Shown here in pieces: positions 29,464 through 39,186 of a stretch of 64,000 bases of DNA. The translations under genes and the position numbers were made by a program. The notes under the pieces were generated by a model, which saw only the letters and a program-made list of their open reading frames with translations, had not been told where the DNA came from and did not search any database. The DNA comes from Hymenobacter psychrophilus (GTDB lineage Bacteria > Bacteroidota > Bacteroidia > Cytophagales > Hymenobacteraceae). The stretch is taken from positions 310,001 to 374,000 of the forward strand of contig NZ_FNOV01000002.1 in NCBI RefSeq assembly GCF_900107135.1, written 5' to 3'. Every line of letters begins with the position of its first letter. The stretch's first letter is position 1.

Positions 29464-29488
29464 TTAATCTAGATAGACCAGAGCTTTG
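29459..29488 (+). promoter_or_regulatory. Candidate promoter TTG-N19-GAGCTTTG
   Basis: TTG 29459-29461, 19 bases, GAGCTTTG 29481-29488. The -7 element differs from TAnnTTTG only at its first base, and the spacing equals that of the tRNA promoters. Transcription would start about 35 bases before the receptor ATG. Confidence 0.5.
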
Positions 29489-29531
29489 TATTGTTTTTAA
29501 TCGATCTAAACAAGCGTAATGCTTCTGCCCT

Positions 29532-32036
29532 ATGGCCCGCTCCCTTCCGCTACTGCTTCTTCTGGGTCTACCGGCCTTCGTGCCTGCCGCCCAAGCGGCG
29601 CCTGCCACTGTACTCGCGACCGTTAATGGCCCCGATGATGATCTGGCCCAGAAGGGCCGGCTGAGCGGGATGGTTCGCGACGAGAAGGGCCGGCCACTTG
29701 AGGGGATTTCGGTAGCGCTGAAGGGCACCTACCACGGTACAGCCACCGATGCTGCCGGCCGTTTTCGGCTGACGGCTCCGGAGGGCAATTACCAGCTCGT
29801 TATCAGCAGCCTGGGCTATACTGCGCAGGAAATGACCGTGCGCATAATGGCGGGCCAGACCATCGAGCTGCCCACCTTTGCGCTGGCCGCCGGCAGCCAA
29901 GCGCTGCAGGAAGTAACGATTAATGGCAGCCGCAGCCAGAATGAGCGGCCGGTGGCCTTGGGCAAGATGCCCATCGCCCCGCTTGACTTGCCCCAGAGCA
30001 CTGCCACCGTGGAACGCCAGGTGCTGGAGCAGCAGCAGGTGGTGCGCCTGAGCGACGCGCTGGCCAACGTGAACGGCGTGTATGTAATGGGCAATACGGG
30101 CGGCTACCAGCAGGAAATTGCGGGCCGTGGCTTTGCCTATGGCAGCAGCAACACCTTCAAAAACGGGGTCCGTTACAACAACAGTATTCTGCCCGAAACC
30201 AGCTCTTTGGAGCGTCTGGAGGTGCTTAAAGGCAGCGCAGCCATCCTTTATGGCAATGTAGCGGCCGGGGGAGTGCTCAACTTGGTTACTAAAAAACCCC
30301 GTTTCGAGCCGGGCGGCTCCATTGCCATGCGTGCTGGCAGCTACGACTTCTACAAGCCCATGCTCGACGTGTACGGGGCCGTGAACGGCAGTGAGCACGT
30401 AGCATTCCGGGTGAACACGACGTATGAGAACAGTCGCAGCTTCCGCGACGGCGTGAAGGGCGAGCGGTTCTATGTGAACCCCTCACTGCTATTCAAGGTG
30501 GGCGCCAAGACCGATTTTCTGCTTGAAGGTGACTACCTCAACGACAACCGCACGCCCGACTTCGGCCTCGGCGCCATCAACTACCGCATTGCCGACGTAC
30601 CGCGCAGCCGTACGCTGAATACCGACTGGGCCAACATCGCCACCCAGCAGAAATCGGCCACCGCCACCCTCACCCACCGCCTGAATGAAAGCTGGCAGCT
30701 GCGCGGTGTGGCGGCTTACCAGGGCTTCCGCAGCAACCTGCGCTCGGCCGTGCGCCCCACCACCATCCGCGACCGGGTGGATATTTTTGCGGGGGTGGCT
30801 AAAGATGGTACGCCCAAGAAAATTCTGACTGGCAGCCCGGCCCTCTACGGCAACCTGGTGCGCAGCCTGCAGGCCACTGACATCAGCGAAGACTATTTCC
30901 TGGGCCAGCTCGACCTAACGGGCCAGCTGCGCACCGGCATTCTGAGCCACACGTTGCTGGTGGGGGTTGATGCCGACAAGTACAACACCGTGAACGTGGC
31001 CTACAACCGCGTAGCCAACTACGATTCCATCAACGTGTTCGAGCCCGGCCGCTATGCCGAGCGCAGCAGCCAGCCCGAATTTAGCCGCAACACCCGCACC
31101 TTTTCGCCCATTCGCCGGGTGGGCGTATACGTGCAGGACCTGATTGGCATCACCGACAACCTGAAACTACTGGCCGGCGTGCGCTACAGCTACCAGGAAA
31201 CCGGCAGCCAGCAACTTACCTACCAGAATGGCCAGCCCGACCAATCCGGCGGGCTGAGCAAAAGCCAAGACGATGCCTTTTCGCCCCGGGTGGGCCTGGT
31301 GTACCAGCCGCTGAAAACCATGGCGGTGTTTGCCTCCTACGCCAACTCGTTCAACCTGAACACCGGCACCGATAACACTGGCCAAGCCCTCTCGCCCACC
31401 CTGGTCGACCAGTACGAGCTGGGCGTAAAGAAGGAGTTACTTGATGGTCGCCTGTCGGCCAACATTACCGCCTACCAAATTGTGAACGGCAACCTGGCCC
31501 AAACCATCCTCAGCGACGCCGGCAACTACAACCCCACCTTCCCGAACGCCCGCGAGCTGGCTGGCGAGGTAACCAGCCGCGGCGTGGAGGTAGATGTGCA
31601 AAGCAAGCCGCTGAATGGCTGGACGGTACTGGCTGGCTACAGCTACAACCGCACCATCTATACCAAAAGCAACATTTACACCGTGGGCAGCCTGCTGCGC
31701 TACAACCCCAGCCACACGGCCAACGCCTCGGCCTTCTACACCGTCGAGCAGGGCCCATTACGGGGCCTGACCACGGGCCTGACCGCCCTGTATATCGGTG
31801 AGCGACAGGCGGGCCGCAGCACCCGCGGCAACGTCGCCAACGACCAGTACCGCCTGATTGAGGTTCCTGCCTACGCCCAGCTCGACGCCTCGGTTGGCTA
31901 TTCTCTCAACCGGCTCTCACTGCAGGTAAAGCTCTCGAACCTGCTCAACGAATTGAGCTACAATGTACACGACGACAATAGTGTGAACCCCATTGCCCCC
32001 CGCCAATTCCTGACGACGCTGAGCTACCGGCTGTAG
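29532..32036 (+). CDS. TonB-dependent siderophore receptor
   Basis: 834 residues. Signal peptide (1-22, ending VPAAQA-AP), a carboxypeptidase-regulatory-like domain (about 42-125, LSGMVRDEKGRPLEGISVAL), plug domain (about 150-270, with LDLPQSTATVERQVLEQQ, LSDALANVNGVYV, SLERLEVLKGSAAILYGN and GGVLNLVTKKP) and a 22-strand barrel to the C-terminal LTTLSYRL. The plug phrases are those of ferric-siderophore receptors (TIGR01783). It imports a ferric chelate across the outer membrane with energy from TonB. A PepSY membrane protein follows, a typical partner. The AT-rich upstream region with a palindrome suggests iron control. Confidence 0.95.
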   Translation: MARSLPLLLLLGLPAFVPAAQAAPATVLATVNGPDDDLAQKGRLSGMVRDEKGRPLEGISVALKGTYHGTATDAAGRFRLTAPEGNYQLVISSLGYTAQEMTVRIMAGQTIELPTFALAAGSQALQEVTINGSRSQNERPVALGKMPIAPLDLPQSTATVERQVLEQQQVVRLSDALANVNGVYVMGNTGGYQQEIAGRGFAYGSSNTFKNGVRYNNSILPETSSLERLEVLKGSAAILYGNVAAGGVLNLVTKKPRFEPGGSIAMRAGSYDFYKPMLDVYGAVNGSEHVAFRVNTTYENSRSFRDGVKGERFYVNPSLLFKVGAKTDFLLEGDYLNDNRTPDFGLGAINYRIADVPRSRTLNTDWANIATQQKSATATLTHRLNESWQLRGVAAYQGFRSNLRSAVRPTTIRDRVDIFAGVAKDGTPKKILTGSPALYGNLVRSLQATDISEDYFLGQLDLTGQLRTGILSHTLLVGVDADKYNTVNVAYNRVANYDSINVFEPGRYAERSSQPEFSRNTRTFSPIRRVGVYVQDLIGITDNLKLLAGVRYSYQETGSQQLTYQNGQPDQSGGLSKSQDDAFSPRVGLVYQPLKTMAVFASYANSFNLNTGTDNTGQALSPTLVDQYELGVKKELLDGRLSANITAYQIVNGNLAQTILSDAGNYNPTFPNARELAGEVTSRGVEVDVQSKPLNGWTVLAGYSYNRTIYTKSNIYTVGSLLRYNPSHTANASAFYTVEQGPLRGLTTGLTALYIGERQAGRSTRGNVANDQYRLIEVPAYAQLDASVGYSLNRLSLQVKLSNLLNELSYNVHDDNSVNPIAPRQFLTTLSYRL

Positions 32037-32052
32037 GCTAGAAGGGTTAGGG

Positions 32053-32156
32053 AATGAACGTTATACTGGGCTTGCCGAAGAATCTCTACCGCTTCATTGT
32101 AATGACTTAGACGAAGCGGTAGAGATTCTTCGGCAAGCTCAGCATGACATTTCATT
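32053..32156. repeat. Long inverted repeat, GAAGAATCTCTACCGCTTC type
   Basis: Arms 32053-32095 and 32113-32156. Core CTTGCC and GAAGAATCTCTACCGCTTC pair perfectly; the outer GTCATnCTGAGC has three changes in the left arm (gttatactggg). It lies between the receptor and PepSY genes, which may still be co-transcribed. Confidence 0.9.
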
Positions 32157-32195
32157 TAGCACAATGGCGTTCTTTTTACCCGTTAGAATATTCAG

Positions 32196-33443
32196 ATGAA
32201 ACTGTTTTTCCGCACTATTCACCTCTACCTGAGCCTGGCATCGGGGTTTGTTGTTGCCATTGTTTGTTTTACGGGCGGCGTGTTGGTGTTTGAGAAGGAG
32301 CTTGAGCAGGCCTGGCATCCCGAGCGGTATTTTGTAGCACCGCCTGCTGCCAATGCGCCGCGCCAGCCCCTGAGCCAGCTAACGGCCGCTGCGCAGGCCG
32401 CCCGGCCCGGCGCCCGCATTACGGGCCTGAAGGTATACGCCGACCCCACCCGCACCGTGGAGCTCAGCCTGGCCGCCACCCCCGAGGGCGGTGGTGCCGG
32501 GGGCCGGCGTGTGGCAACGAGTAAGCCAAATAGCGAAGGCCGGGGCGGCAAAGGCGGTCCTGAAGGTAAAAGCGGCAAGGGCGGAGAAGGTAAAGGCGGC
32601 GGCCGCGGGCCAACCCTGTTCGTGAACCCCTACACAGCGGCCGTAACGGGCGAGCTGAACTACCGCGACACCTTCTTCTACTCGGTTATGGCCATTCATC
32701 GCGGCATGGTGGGCGGTGAGGTGGGCAAGCTAGTGGTGGGCGTGAGCACGGTGCTGTTTCTGTTCATCATCGGGACCGGGCTGGTGCTATGGTGGCCGGC
32801 CACGCGCAAAGCCCTGCGGCAGCGCCTGAACGTGAAATGGGACAGCAACTGGAAACGTCTCAACCACGATTTGCACATTGTGCTGGGCTTTTATGCCTCC
32901 CTGCTGCTGTTCATCTTCGCCTTCACGGGCTTGGTCTGGTCGTTCGAGTGGTTCAACAAGAGCATCTACGCCGTTACCAACTCGCCGATGGAACGGCCCG
33001 AGCCGCCCGTTTCGGCAGTGCCGGCCGCGGCAGCTTCCGGCACTGCCCTCTTGCCCGACCAGGCACTGGCCCGCGCCCGCACGCTGGCTCCCACGGCCGT
33101 TTTCTACGCGCTCCAGTTGCCCAAAGACTCAGCGGCCAGCCTCAAAGTAGCTACCCTGCGGCCCAACGCCGCCTACGAAAACGCCACCGACGAAGCCTAT
33201 ATCGACCAGTACAGCGGGCAGGTGATAGGAAGCCAGACTTACGCGCAACGCAACCTGGGCCAGCGGGTGCGCGGTCTGTTTAAGCCGGTGCACACAGGCG
33301 CCATTTACGGCTGGCCCTCCAAAATCCTCAGTCTCGTGGCCTGCCTACTGGGCGTTACGTTCCCCATCACGGGCGTTATCATGTGGCTGAACCGGCTGAA
33401 AAAGGAGCGTAAAAAGCAGGCAAAACAACTGGTAGCGTATTAG
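32196..33443 (+). CDS. PepSY-associated membrane protein (PiuB-like)
   Basis: 415 residues with four hydrophobic helices: near 12-32 (LSLASGFVVAIVCFTGGVLVF), about 185-205, about 225-250 (LHIVLGFYASLLLFIFAF) and about 380-400. The first two periplasmic sections contain PepSY-like beta strands. Conserved histidines in FRTIHLYLSL, AIHRGMV, LNHDLHIVLG and FKPVHTG could bind haem as in reductase-type members. Such proteins accompany siderophore receptors and are thought to reduce the imported ferric chelate. An unusual Gly/Lys/Glu-rich stretch (about 108-140, GKGGPEGKSGKGGEGKGGG) breaks the first periplasmic domain. Confidence 0.92.
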   Translation: MKLFFRTIHLYLSLASGFVVAIVCFTGGVLVFEKELEQAWHPERYFVAPPAANAPRQPLSQLTAAAQAARPGARITGLKVYADPTRTVELSLAATPEGGGAGGRRVATSKPNSEGRGGKGGPEGKSGKGGEGKGGGRGPTLFVNPYTAAVTGELNYRDTFFYSVMAIHRGMVGGEVGKLVVGVSTVLFLFIIGTGLVLWWPATRKALRQRLNVKWDSNWKRLNHDLHIVLGFYASLLLFIFAFTGLVWSFEWFNKSIYAVTNSPMERPEPPVSAVPAAAASGTALLPDQALARARTLAPTAVFYALQLPKDSAASLKVATLRPNAAYENATDEAYIDQYSGQVIGSQTYAQRNLGQRVRGLFKPVHTGAIYGWPSKILSLVACLLGVTFPITGVIMWLNRLKKERKKQAKQLVAY

Positions 33444-33569
33444 CTGTTTGCCTTACCAAGACGAGGGAGCAGGCTCTGTTCATGCTTCACCGACCGCGCG
33501 CCACTGGCCCGGCACTGTTCAACGACGAGGCGCAAACAGGCCTGTCTGCATCGTACCAAACCGCCATCC

Positions 33570-33614
33570 AAAACTAAGCGCGCCGACCCAATTGGGCCGG
33601 CGCGCTTAGTTTTG
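33570..33614. terminator. 44-base palindrome, terminator overlapping a -7 element
   Basis: AAAACTAAGCGCGCCG (33570-33585) pairs perfectly with CGGCGCGCTTAGTTTT (33598-33613); the loop contains CCCAATTGGG, itself a palindrome. The right arm ends in TAGTTTTG (33607-33614), an exact TAnnTTTG -7 element nine bases before the next ATG, so the same bases may end one transcript and start the next. Confidence 0.75.
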
Positions 33615-33622
33615 CGGCACCT

Positions 33623-34681
33623 ATGGCCACTGCTACTCCTACCTCGCCTATGCCCCCCACCGAAAGCCGCCTGGCAGCCTGGCTGCGCCGCGCCGGCCTG
33701 CTCGACTGGTTTCTGCCCGCACTGGCCGCTGTGGTGGGCCTGGCCTACCTGTTTCCGCAAGCGGGTGGCCCGGGCAGCCCTTTGCCCTGGGACGCACTTA
33801 ATAGCGGGGGCGTGGCGTTGGTTTTCTTCCTATACGGCCTTAAACTCAGCCTGAGCAGCCTGCGTAATGGCACCCGCAACTGGCGCCTGCATCTGCTGAT
33901 ACAGCTGACCACCTTCCTTCTTTTTCCGCTGCTGGCACTGGCGGTACGGCCCCTGTTCGGGGGTGCGCAGGGGCAGTTGCTGTGGCCAAGCATTTTTTTT
34001 CTGTGCGTGCTGCCGAGCACGGTTTCCACCTCGGTGGTAATGGTGAGCATGGGGCGCGGCAACGTACCGGCCGCCATTTTCAATGCCAGCCTGAGCGCCC
34101 TGATTGGCATAGTTCTCACGCCGCTATGGGTGCGGGCGGTGCTGCAGCCCACCGGCGGGGGCAGCGAGGGGCTAAGCGCGCTGGCCCTGAGCCTTGCCTG
34201 GCAGGTAGTAGTGCCGGTGGGGGCCGGTGTGCTGCTCAACTCCCGCTTCGGGGAGTGGGCCGGGAGCCACAAGGGCCACCTGCGGGTGCTCGACCAAGTC
34301 GTTATCCTGAGCATTGTGTTCACCTCGTTCTGCGAGTCGTTTGCCCAAGGCGTATTCCGCAGCTACGCACCGGCCACGGTGGCGCTGCTGGGCGCAGGCA
34401 TGGTGGGGTTGTATTTTGGGGTATTTGGGCTGGTGGCCGGGGCCAGCCGGCTATTGGGCTTCGCGGCTCCCGACCGCACCACGGCCATTTTCTGCGGCTC
34501 CAAAAAGTCGCTGGTGCATGGCAGCGTGTTTGCCAGTCTGCTGTTTCCCGGGGCCGCTGCTACCGGGGCGCTGCTGCTGCCGCTCATGCTCTACCACGCT
34601 CTGCAAATCGTGCTGGCCAGCATCATGGCCCAGCAGTTTGGGCGGGCAGCCCTGCGCGCCGAAGCCCAACCGGAGAGCTAG
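33623..34681 (+). CDS. SBF-like CPA carrier (bile acid:sodium symporter family)
   Basis: 352 residues and ten hydrophobic segments of the NhaA/ASBT fold. Family blocks are VALVFFLYGLKLSL, FLCVLPSTVSTSVVMVSMGRGN (crossing region with the substrate site), NASLSALIGIVLTPLW and AIFCGSKKSLVHGSV. This is the PF13593 subgroup (formerly DUF4137), related to human SLC10A7; the natural substrate in bacteria is not established. The first ATG at 33623 is nine bases after a TAGTTTTG element, so the mRNA may be nearly leaderless. Confidence 0.92.
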   Translation: MATATPTSPMPPTESRLAAWLRRAGLLDWFLPALAAVVGLAYLFPQAGGPGSPLPWDALNSGGVALVFFLYGLKLSLSSLRNGTRNWRLHLLIQLTTFLLFPLLALAVRPLFGGAQGQLLWPSIFFLCVLPSTVSTSVVMVSMGRGNVPAAIFNASLSALIGIVLTPLWVRAVLQPTGGGSEGLSALALSLAWQVVVPVGAGVLLNSRFGEWAGSHKGHLRVLDQVVILSIVFTSFCESFAQGVFRSYAPATVALLGAGMVGLYFGVFGLVAGASRLLGFAAPDRTTAIFCGSKKSLVHGSVFASLLFPGAAATGALLLPLMLYHALQIVLASIMAQQFGRAALRAEAQPES

Positions 34682-34809
34682 GCAAAATTGACTTTTAGGC
34701 TGATACCAGCCGGATCGGAAAGTTCTTAAACGAAATGCCTGACAGCAGATTTTCCTCCGAAATCGTATCTTCCGACCGTTTTCCCTATATTTCACGCCTG
34801 CTTTCCGGA

Positions 34810-35262
34810 ATGAAAAAACTTCTTCTTGTTTTTGCGCTATTTCTGACCGGCGCCACCGTAGCCGTGGCCCAGACGACGCCTACCCAGAAAGTGTATTCGG
34901 CAGTAGTCAAAAATAATCCTGCCGATGTGGAGGCGCTACTCGCGGCCGGCGCCGACGCCAACGCGCCGGTCGAAATGATGCCCGGCTTCCCGACCACCTT
35001 CCTGGTTATTGCCGCCGGCAATGGCCACTTGGCCGTGGTAAAAGCCCTGCTCCAAAATAAGGCGCAGATAGATAAAACCGATTCCTTCCAGATGACCCCG
35101 CTCATGGCCGCTGCCGCCAACGGCAGCCTCGATGTGGTAGAGTTTCTGCTGGCTAACGGTGCCAACCCCAAGGCCAAGGACAAGGAAGGCAAAGACGTAC
35201 TGGCCGCCGCCAAAGAAGGCGAGAACGAACAGGTTATTAAGCTAATAAAAAGCAAGATGTAA
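34810..35262 (+). CDS. Secreted ankyrin-repeat protein
   Basis: 150 residues from the ATG at 34810; the ATG at 34735 would add 25 residues before a clear signal peptide (MKKLLLVFALFLTGATVAVA-QT) and is rejected. About three ankyrin repeats: VKNNPADVEALLAAGADANA, IAAGNGHLAVVKALLQNKAQ, AAANGSLDVVEFLLANGANP, with a degenerate fourth. A periplasmic protein-binding role is likely; the partner is unknown. A TATCTTCC -7-like element lies near 34763. Convergent with the GH63-like gene across a perfect inverted repeat. Confidence 0.9.
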   Translation: MKKLLLVFALFLTGATVAVAQTTPTQKVYSAVVKNNPADVEALLAAGADANAPVEMMPGFPTTFLVIAAGNGHLAVVKALLQNKAQIDKTDSFQMTPLMAAAANGSLDVVEFLLANGANPKAKDKEGKDVLAAAKEGENEQVIKLIKSKM

Positions 35263-35269
35263 ATTTCAA

Positions 35270-35358
35270 ATCAAGGAGAAAAAGCCAAAAGTAAAAGCCG
35301 TTGAACAAACCAAGGGGTGATGTTCAACGGCTTTTACTTTTGGCTTTTTCTCCTTGAT
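35270..35358. terminator. Perfect 38-base-arm hairpin between convergent genes
   Basis: Arms 35270-35307 and 35321-35358 are perfect complements with a 13-base loop. Both sides carry AAAAAGCC/GGCTTTTT runs, so it can act as a terminator in both directions. Its sequence is unrelated to the GTCATnCTGAGC elements. Confidence 0.92.
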
Positions 35359-35365
35359 CTACATT

Positions 35366-38035
35366 CTATTTCGACTTCTTCCCGCCCAAAAGCCGTACCA
35401 CGAGGCCGGTCCAGCCGGTTTGGTGGCTGGCGCCGAGGCCGCGGCCGGTGTCGCCGTGGAAGTACTCGTGGAAGAGCAGGTGGTCGCGGAAGTGCGGGTC
35501 GGTCTGCATTAGCTCGTCGCCATTGAAGGCCGGGCGCAGGCCGTTGGCGTCCTTCAGGAAAAGTCGCGTTAGGCGCTCCGAAAGAGCCTCGGCAATTTGT
35601 TGGAGCGTGTGCATGTTGCCCGATCCGGTCGGGTATTCCACCTGGAAAGCGTCGCCGTAGTAAGCGTAAAAGCGCTGCAACGACTCAATGATGAGGTAGT
35701 TGATGGGAAACCAGATGGGTCCGCGCCAGTTGCTGTTGCCCCCGAACATGCTGCTTTCGGCTTCGCCGGGCACATACTGCACCGTGAAGTCGGTTTCGGG
35801 GGTGTGGTACACGTAGGGGTTGGCCAGGTGGTCGCGCGACAGGGAGCGAATGCCGTAGTCGGAGAGGAACTCGGTTTCGTCGAGCATGCGGTGCAGCAGG
35901 GCCCGCAGGCGCGAGCGGCGCAGCAGGCTTAGCAGGTGGCGGGCACCTTTACCGTCGCCGTCGGTTCCCTTCTCGCGCCAGCGCGACACGAGCTGGGCCA
36001 GGTGCGGGCGGTTTTCGAGCAGCCAGCGGGCCCGCTCCGTGAAGTCGGGCAGCTCGCTGAGTAGCTCCTCGTCAATCACTTCCACGGCAAACAACGGAAT
36101 CAATCCTACGATAGAGCGCACTTTGAGCATGGTGCGGGCACCGTCGGGGGTGTGCAGCACGTCGTAGTAGAACTGGTCGTCCTCGTCCCAGAGGTTGAAC
36201 TGGCCGTCGCCGCCGCGCGTCATGGCATCGGCGATGTAGAGGAAGTGCTCGAAGAATTTGCCGGCCATTTCCTGGTACACCGAGTTGGTGCGGGCCAGCT
36301 CCATGGCAATGCGCATCAGGTTGAGGGCAAACATGGCCATCCAGCTCGTGCCGTCCGACTGCTCGATGTGGCCGCCGGTGGGCAGCGGGGCCGAGCGGTC
36401 GAATACGCCGATGTTGTCGAGACCCAGAAAACCGCCCTCAAACACGTTTCGCTCGCTTTTGTCCTTGCGGTTTACCCACCAGGTAAAGTTGAGCACCAGC
36501 TTGTGGAACACGGCTTCGAGGAAAGCCGGGTCGCCGTGGCCATTGCGCTTCTTGTCCATCTGGTACACCCGCCAAGTGGCCCAGGCATGCACCGGCGGGT
36601 TCACATCGGACAGGTGCCACTCGTAGGCCGGCAGCTGGCCGTTGGGGTGCATGTACCAGTCGCGGCACAGCAGCCGGAGCTGGTTTTTGGCGAATTCGGC
36701 ATCCACCATGGCCAGCGGAATGCAGTGAAAAGCCAGGTCCCAGGCCGCGTACCAGGGGTATTCCCAAGTATCAGGCATCGAAATGATGTCGTGGTTGCGC
36801 AGGTGACGCCAGTTGTGGTTGCGGCCCTTGCGGCGGCGGGTGGCGGGCACCCGTGGCAGGGCCGGGTCGCCGTCGAGCCATTGGGCCACATCGTAGTAGT
36901 AGAACTGCTTGCTCCAGAGCATGCCCGCGAAAGCCTGACGCTGCACGTTGCGGGCGTCGGTAGCATCGGCAGGCAAATCCTGCTGAATGCCCTCGTAAAA
37001 CTCGTCGGCCTCGCGCTGACGGGCTTCGAACACGGCCCCAAAATCGGCGAAGGGCATTTCCAGCGCGGCCTGGGTCAGGCGCACCTGTACGGTAACCGAC
37101 TCGCCGGCCGGCACCTCGAACTGGTAGTGAGCGGCCATTTTGGTACCCCGGCGAGCCGGATTTACGGCCGTTGGGTCGCCCTCCACCACGTAGTCGTTGA
37201 TGCCATCCTTGAAGTAGCGGCCGGGGTTATGGTAGTCGGCCATGCTCCCGGTGCGGTAGGCATTGGTGTCGTTGTCGCAGAACAGCAGCTCGGCCGCCGG
37301 CTGGTCGCAGTAGCAGTAGTACTGGCCCAGCGCAGGATGGGCGGCCAGGGCCGTGCCGGGAGCATGGGCGGCCAGCACCGGCCGAACCTCCTGACCGGGG
37401 TAGCCCCAACTCCAGGTGTTGCGGAACCACAGCTGGGGCAGCACATGCAGCGGCGCCGCTTCGGGCCCGCGGTTGTGGGCCCTAATGCGCAGCAGCATGT
37501 CATCGGGGCCGGCTTTTGCGTACTCGATGAACACATCAAAGTAGCGCTGCTGGTCGAACACGCCGGTATCGAGCAGCTCGAATTCGGGCTCCTGGCGGGT
37601 GCGGGCGGCACTTTCGCGCCGGAGCTGCTCGTACGGAAATTCGGCCTGCGGATACTTGTAAAGCATCCGCATGTAGGAGTGCGTGGGGGTGCTGTCGAGG
37701 TAGTAGTACAGCTCCTTCACGTCCTCACCGTGGTTGCCTTCGGGGTTGGTCAGGCCAAAGAGGCGCTCCTTAAGCAGTTCGTCCTGCCCGTTCCAGAGGC
37801 CCACGGCCAGGCACAGGCGCTGCTCATCGTCGCTGATGCCACCAATGCCATCCTCGCCCCAACGGTAGGCGGTACTGCGGGCCTCGTCGTGAGGCAGGAA
37901 GCTCCAGGCCTGTCCGTCGGGGCTATAGTCTTCGCGGACTGTGCCCCACTGTCGCTCAGTGAGGTAGGGGCCGAATTTCTTCCAGGGAGTGGTCAGGGCA
38001 TTGGCATCGGCCAGCCGCAGTTGTTCGTGCGTCAT
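35366..38035 (-). CDS. GH63/MGH1-like glycoside hydrolase
   Basis: About 889 residues from the ATG at 38035 (the ATG at 38056 adds seven). No signal peptide, so cytoplasmic. The N-terminal half is a beta-sandwich ([36 protein letters not shown]); from about 400 an (alpha/alpha)6 toroid begins, with [63 protein letters not shown] and [20 protein letters not shown] near the end. These are the marks of the glucosidase/mannosylglycerate hydrolase-like group in GH63 (clan GH-G). The acid is probably the Asp of the WDLA block, as in that clan, though this is inference. Substrate unknown; perhaps a compatible solute or an alpha-glucoside. Confidence 0.88.
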   Translation of the reverse strand: MTHEQLRLADANALTTPWKKFGPYLTERQWGTVREDYSPDGQAWSFLPHDEARSTAYRWGEDGIGGISDDEQRLCLAVGLWNGQDELLKERLFGLTNPEGNHGEDVKELYYYLDSTPTHSYMRMLYKYPQAEFPYEQLRRESAARTRQEPEFELLDTGVFDQQRYFDVFIEYAKAGPDDMLLRIRAHNRGPEAAPLHVLPQLWFRNTWSWGYPGQEVRPVLAAHAPGTALAAHPALGQYYCYCDQPAAELLFCDNDTNAYRTGSMADYHNPGRYFKDGINDYVVEGDPTAVNPARRGTKMAAHYQFEVPAGESVTVQVRLTQAALEMPFADFGAVFEARQREADEFYEGIQQDLPADATDARNVQRQAFAGMLWSKQFYYYDVAQWLDGDPALPRVPATRRRKGRNHNWRHLRNHDIISMPDTWEYPWYAAWDLAFHCIPLAMVDAEFAKNQLRLLCRDWYMHPNGQLPAYEWHLSDVNPPVHAWATWRVYQMDKKRNGHGDPAFLEAVFHKLVLNFTWWVNRKDKSERNVFEGGFLGLDNIGVFDRSAPLPTGGHIEQSDGTSWMAMFALNLMRIAMELARTNSVYQEMAGKFFEHFLYIADAMTRGGDGQFNLWDEDDQFYYDVLHTPDGARTMLKVRSIVGLIPLFAVEVIDEELLSELPDFTERARWLLENRPHLAQLVSRWREKGTDGDGKGARHLLSLLRRSRLRALLHRMLDETEFLSDYGIRSLSRDHLANPYVYHTPETDFTVQYVPGEAESSMFGGNSNWRGPIWFPINYLIIESLQRFYAYYGDAFQVEYPTGSGNMHTLQQIAEALSERLTRLFLKDANGLRPAFNGDELMQTDPHFRDHLLFHEYFHGDTGRGLGASHQTGWTGLVVRLLGGKKSK

Positions 38036-38144
38036 AAATAGAATCGGGCCGGCCAAAGGCCGCCGGTTCAGGAAACCAGAAATCAGGCCCTGTTAAGCTG
38101 GCAAAGATACCGGGTTATGGGTTGCCAGTGATGAGTTACCAGCA

Positions 38145-38247
38145 AAAAACCCTGTCATCCTGAGCGGAGCGAAGGACCTTACCACGTAACAACGACCTGT
38201 GCTTACGTGATAAGGTCCTTCGCTCCGCTCAGGATGACAGGGTTTTT
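38145..38247. repeat. Perfect inverted repeat, class GAAGGACCTTA, A/T-flanked
   Basis: Arms 38145-38181 and 38211-38247 are perfect over 37 bases, pairing on into the loop (CCACGTAA/TTACGTGA) with one mismatch. Outer ends are five A and five T, so this copy is a textbook two-way terminator. Core: GGAGC. Confidence 0.95.
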
Positions 38248-38269
38248 CCTTGCAAACGTTTTCTCCCGC

Positions 38270-39148
38270 TTACTCCGCCAGCTCCGTCATCGGCTTGGCG
38301 TACTCGGGGTGTTCGGGCACCTCGCCGTTGGGCAACGCCCAGGTATCCTGGGGTTCCAGGGGCAGGGCCAGCAGGCGGGCCACGGTTTGGCCGGCCGGGT
38401 CGGCGTAGGCGGGCACCCCGATGGTGAGGTCCTGCTGGGGCACGTTGAGGCGCAGGGTGCGGTGGAGCCGGTCCCAGAGCGTAAGCACGACGCCGAAGTT
38501 GCTCTGCGTTTCGCGGTCGACCATGGAGTGGTGAATGCCGTGGGCCCGGGGCGTAACCATGAACGGGGCCAGGCGGCGCTCTACTTTGAAGGGCAGCTCC
38601 AGGTTGGTGTGGTGGAAGGCGGTGCAGGCTTCAAACACCACCTCGAAGCCCAGGGCCGTGGAGCCGCGCACGCCCATTAGGGCCGCAATACCGGCCCGAT
38701 ACGGAATGCTGGCCAGCATCTCGCCGAAATGGAAGCGCCAGCCGGTGGTCAGGTCCATATCGAGGTCGGAGTGGTGGACGCGGTGGAAACGCCAGAGCAG
38801 CGGCGAGTGCAGCAGCCGGTGCCAGGAGTAGCCCAGGTAGTCGAGCAGCAGCACTTCGGCCAGCATGCGGGCCGGCTCGGGCAGGCGCGAGAGGGGCGTG
38901 CGGTACGGGGCCATCAGGTTGCCCAGGCCTACCATGGCGGGCAGCAGCGTCAGGCGCATGGCGGGCATGGAAGGAGCCGCCAGCACCGCGTTGCGTACCC
39001 ACCGCTCGGTGCGGGGCCGGGTGCGCTGGCGCAACGGCCGGCGGGTTTCAAGCAGCAGCAACCCCAGGCCCACCACGGCCAGAATGGGCGTGGCGTATTT
39101 ATCGAAGCGCTTGAGCAGCGGGTGAGAGGTAGGAAATAGGTTCATCAT
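38270..39148 (-). CDS. Sterol desaturase / fatty acid hydroxylase family protein
   Basis: 292 residues with about four hydrophobic helices and the di-iron histidine clusters of the family: HRLLH (near 110), HRVHH (near 122) and HGIHH (near 205), plus FHHTN. Such membrane di-iron enzymes hydroxylate or desaturate lipids, sterols or carotenoids using oxygen. The specific substrate is not clear. The two adjacent ATGs at 39148/39145 are equivalent. Followed by an A/T-flanked inverted repeat; divergent from the SulP gene. Confidence 0.92.
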   Translation of the reverse strand: MMNLFPTSHPLLKRFDKYATPILAVVGLGLLLLETRRPLRQRTRPRTERWVRNAVLAAPSMPAMRLTLLPAMVGLGNLMAPYRTPLSRLPEPARMLAEVLLLDYLGYSWHRLLHSPLLWRFHRVHHSDLDMDLTTGWRFHFGEMLASIPYRAGIAALMGVRGSTALGFEVVFEACTAFHHTNLELPFKVERRLAPFMVTPRAHGIHHSMVDRETQSNFGVVLTLWDRLHRTLRLNVPQQDLTIGVPAYADPAGQTVARLLALPLEPQDTWALPNGEVPEHPEYAKPMTELAE

Positions 39149-39186
39149 TTGTCAGTTGCTGGTTGTCAGATACGGGAAGTAAACAA

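Noticed and set aside
36152..38041. A 629-codon open frame on the plus strand opposite the GH63-like gene
   Set aside because: It mirrors the codon bias of the minus-strand gene in GC-rich DNA; the translation is rich in His, Gly, Val and Gln and has no recognisable domain.
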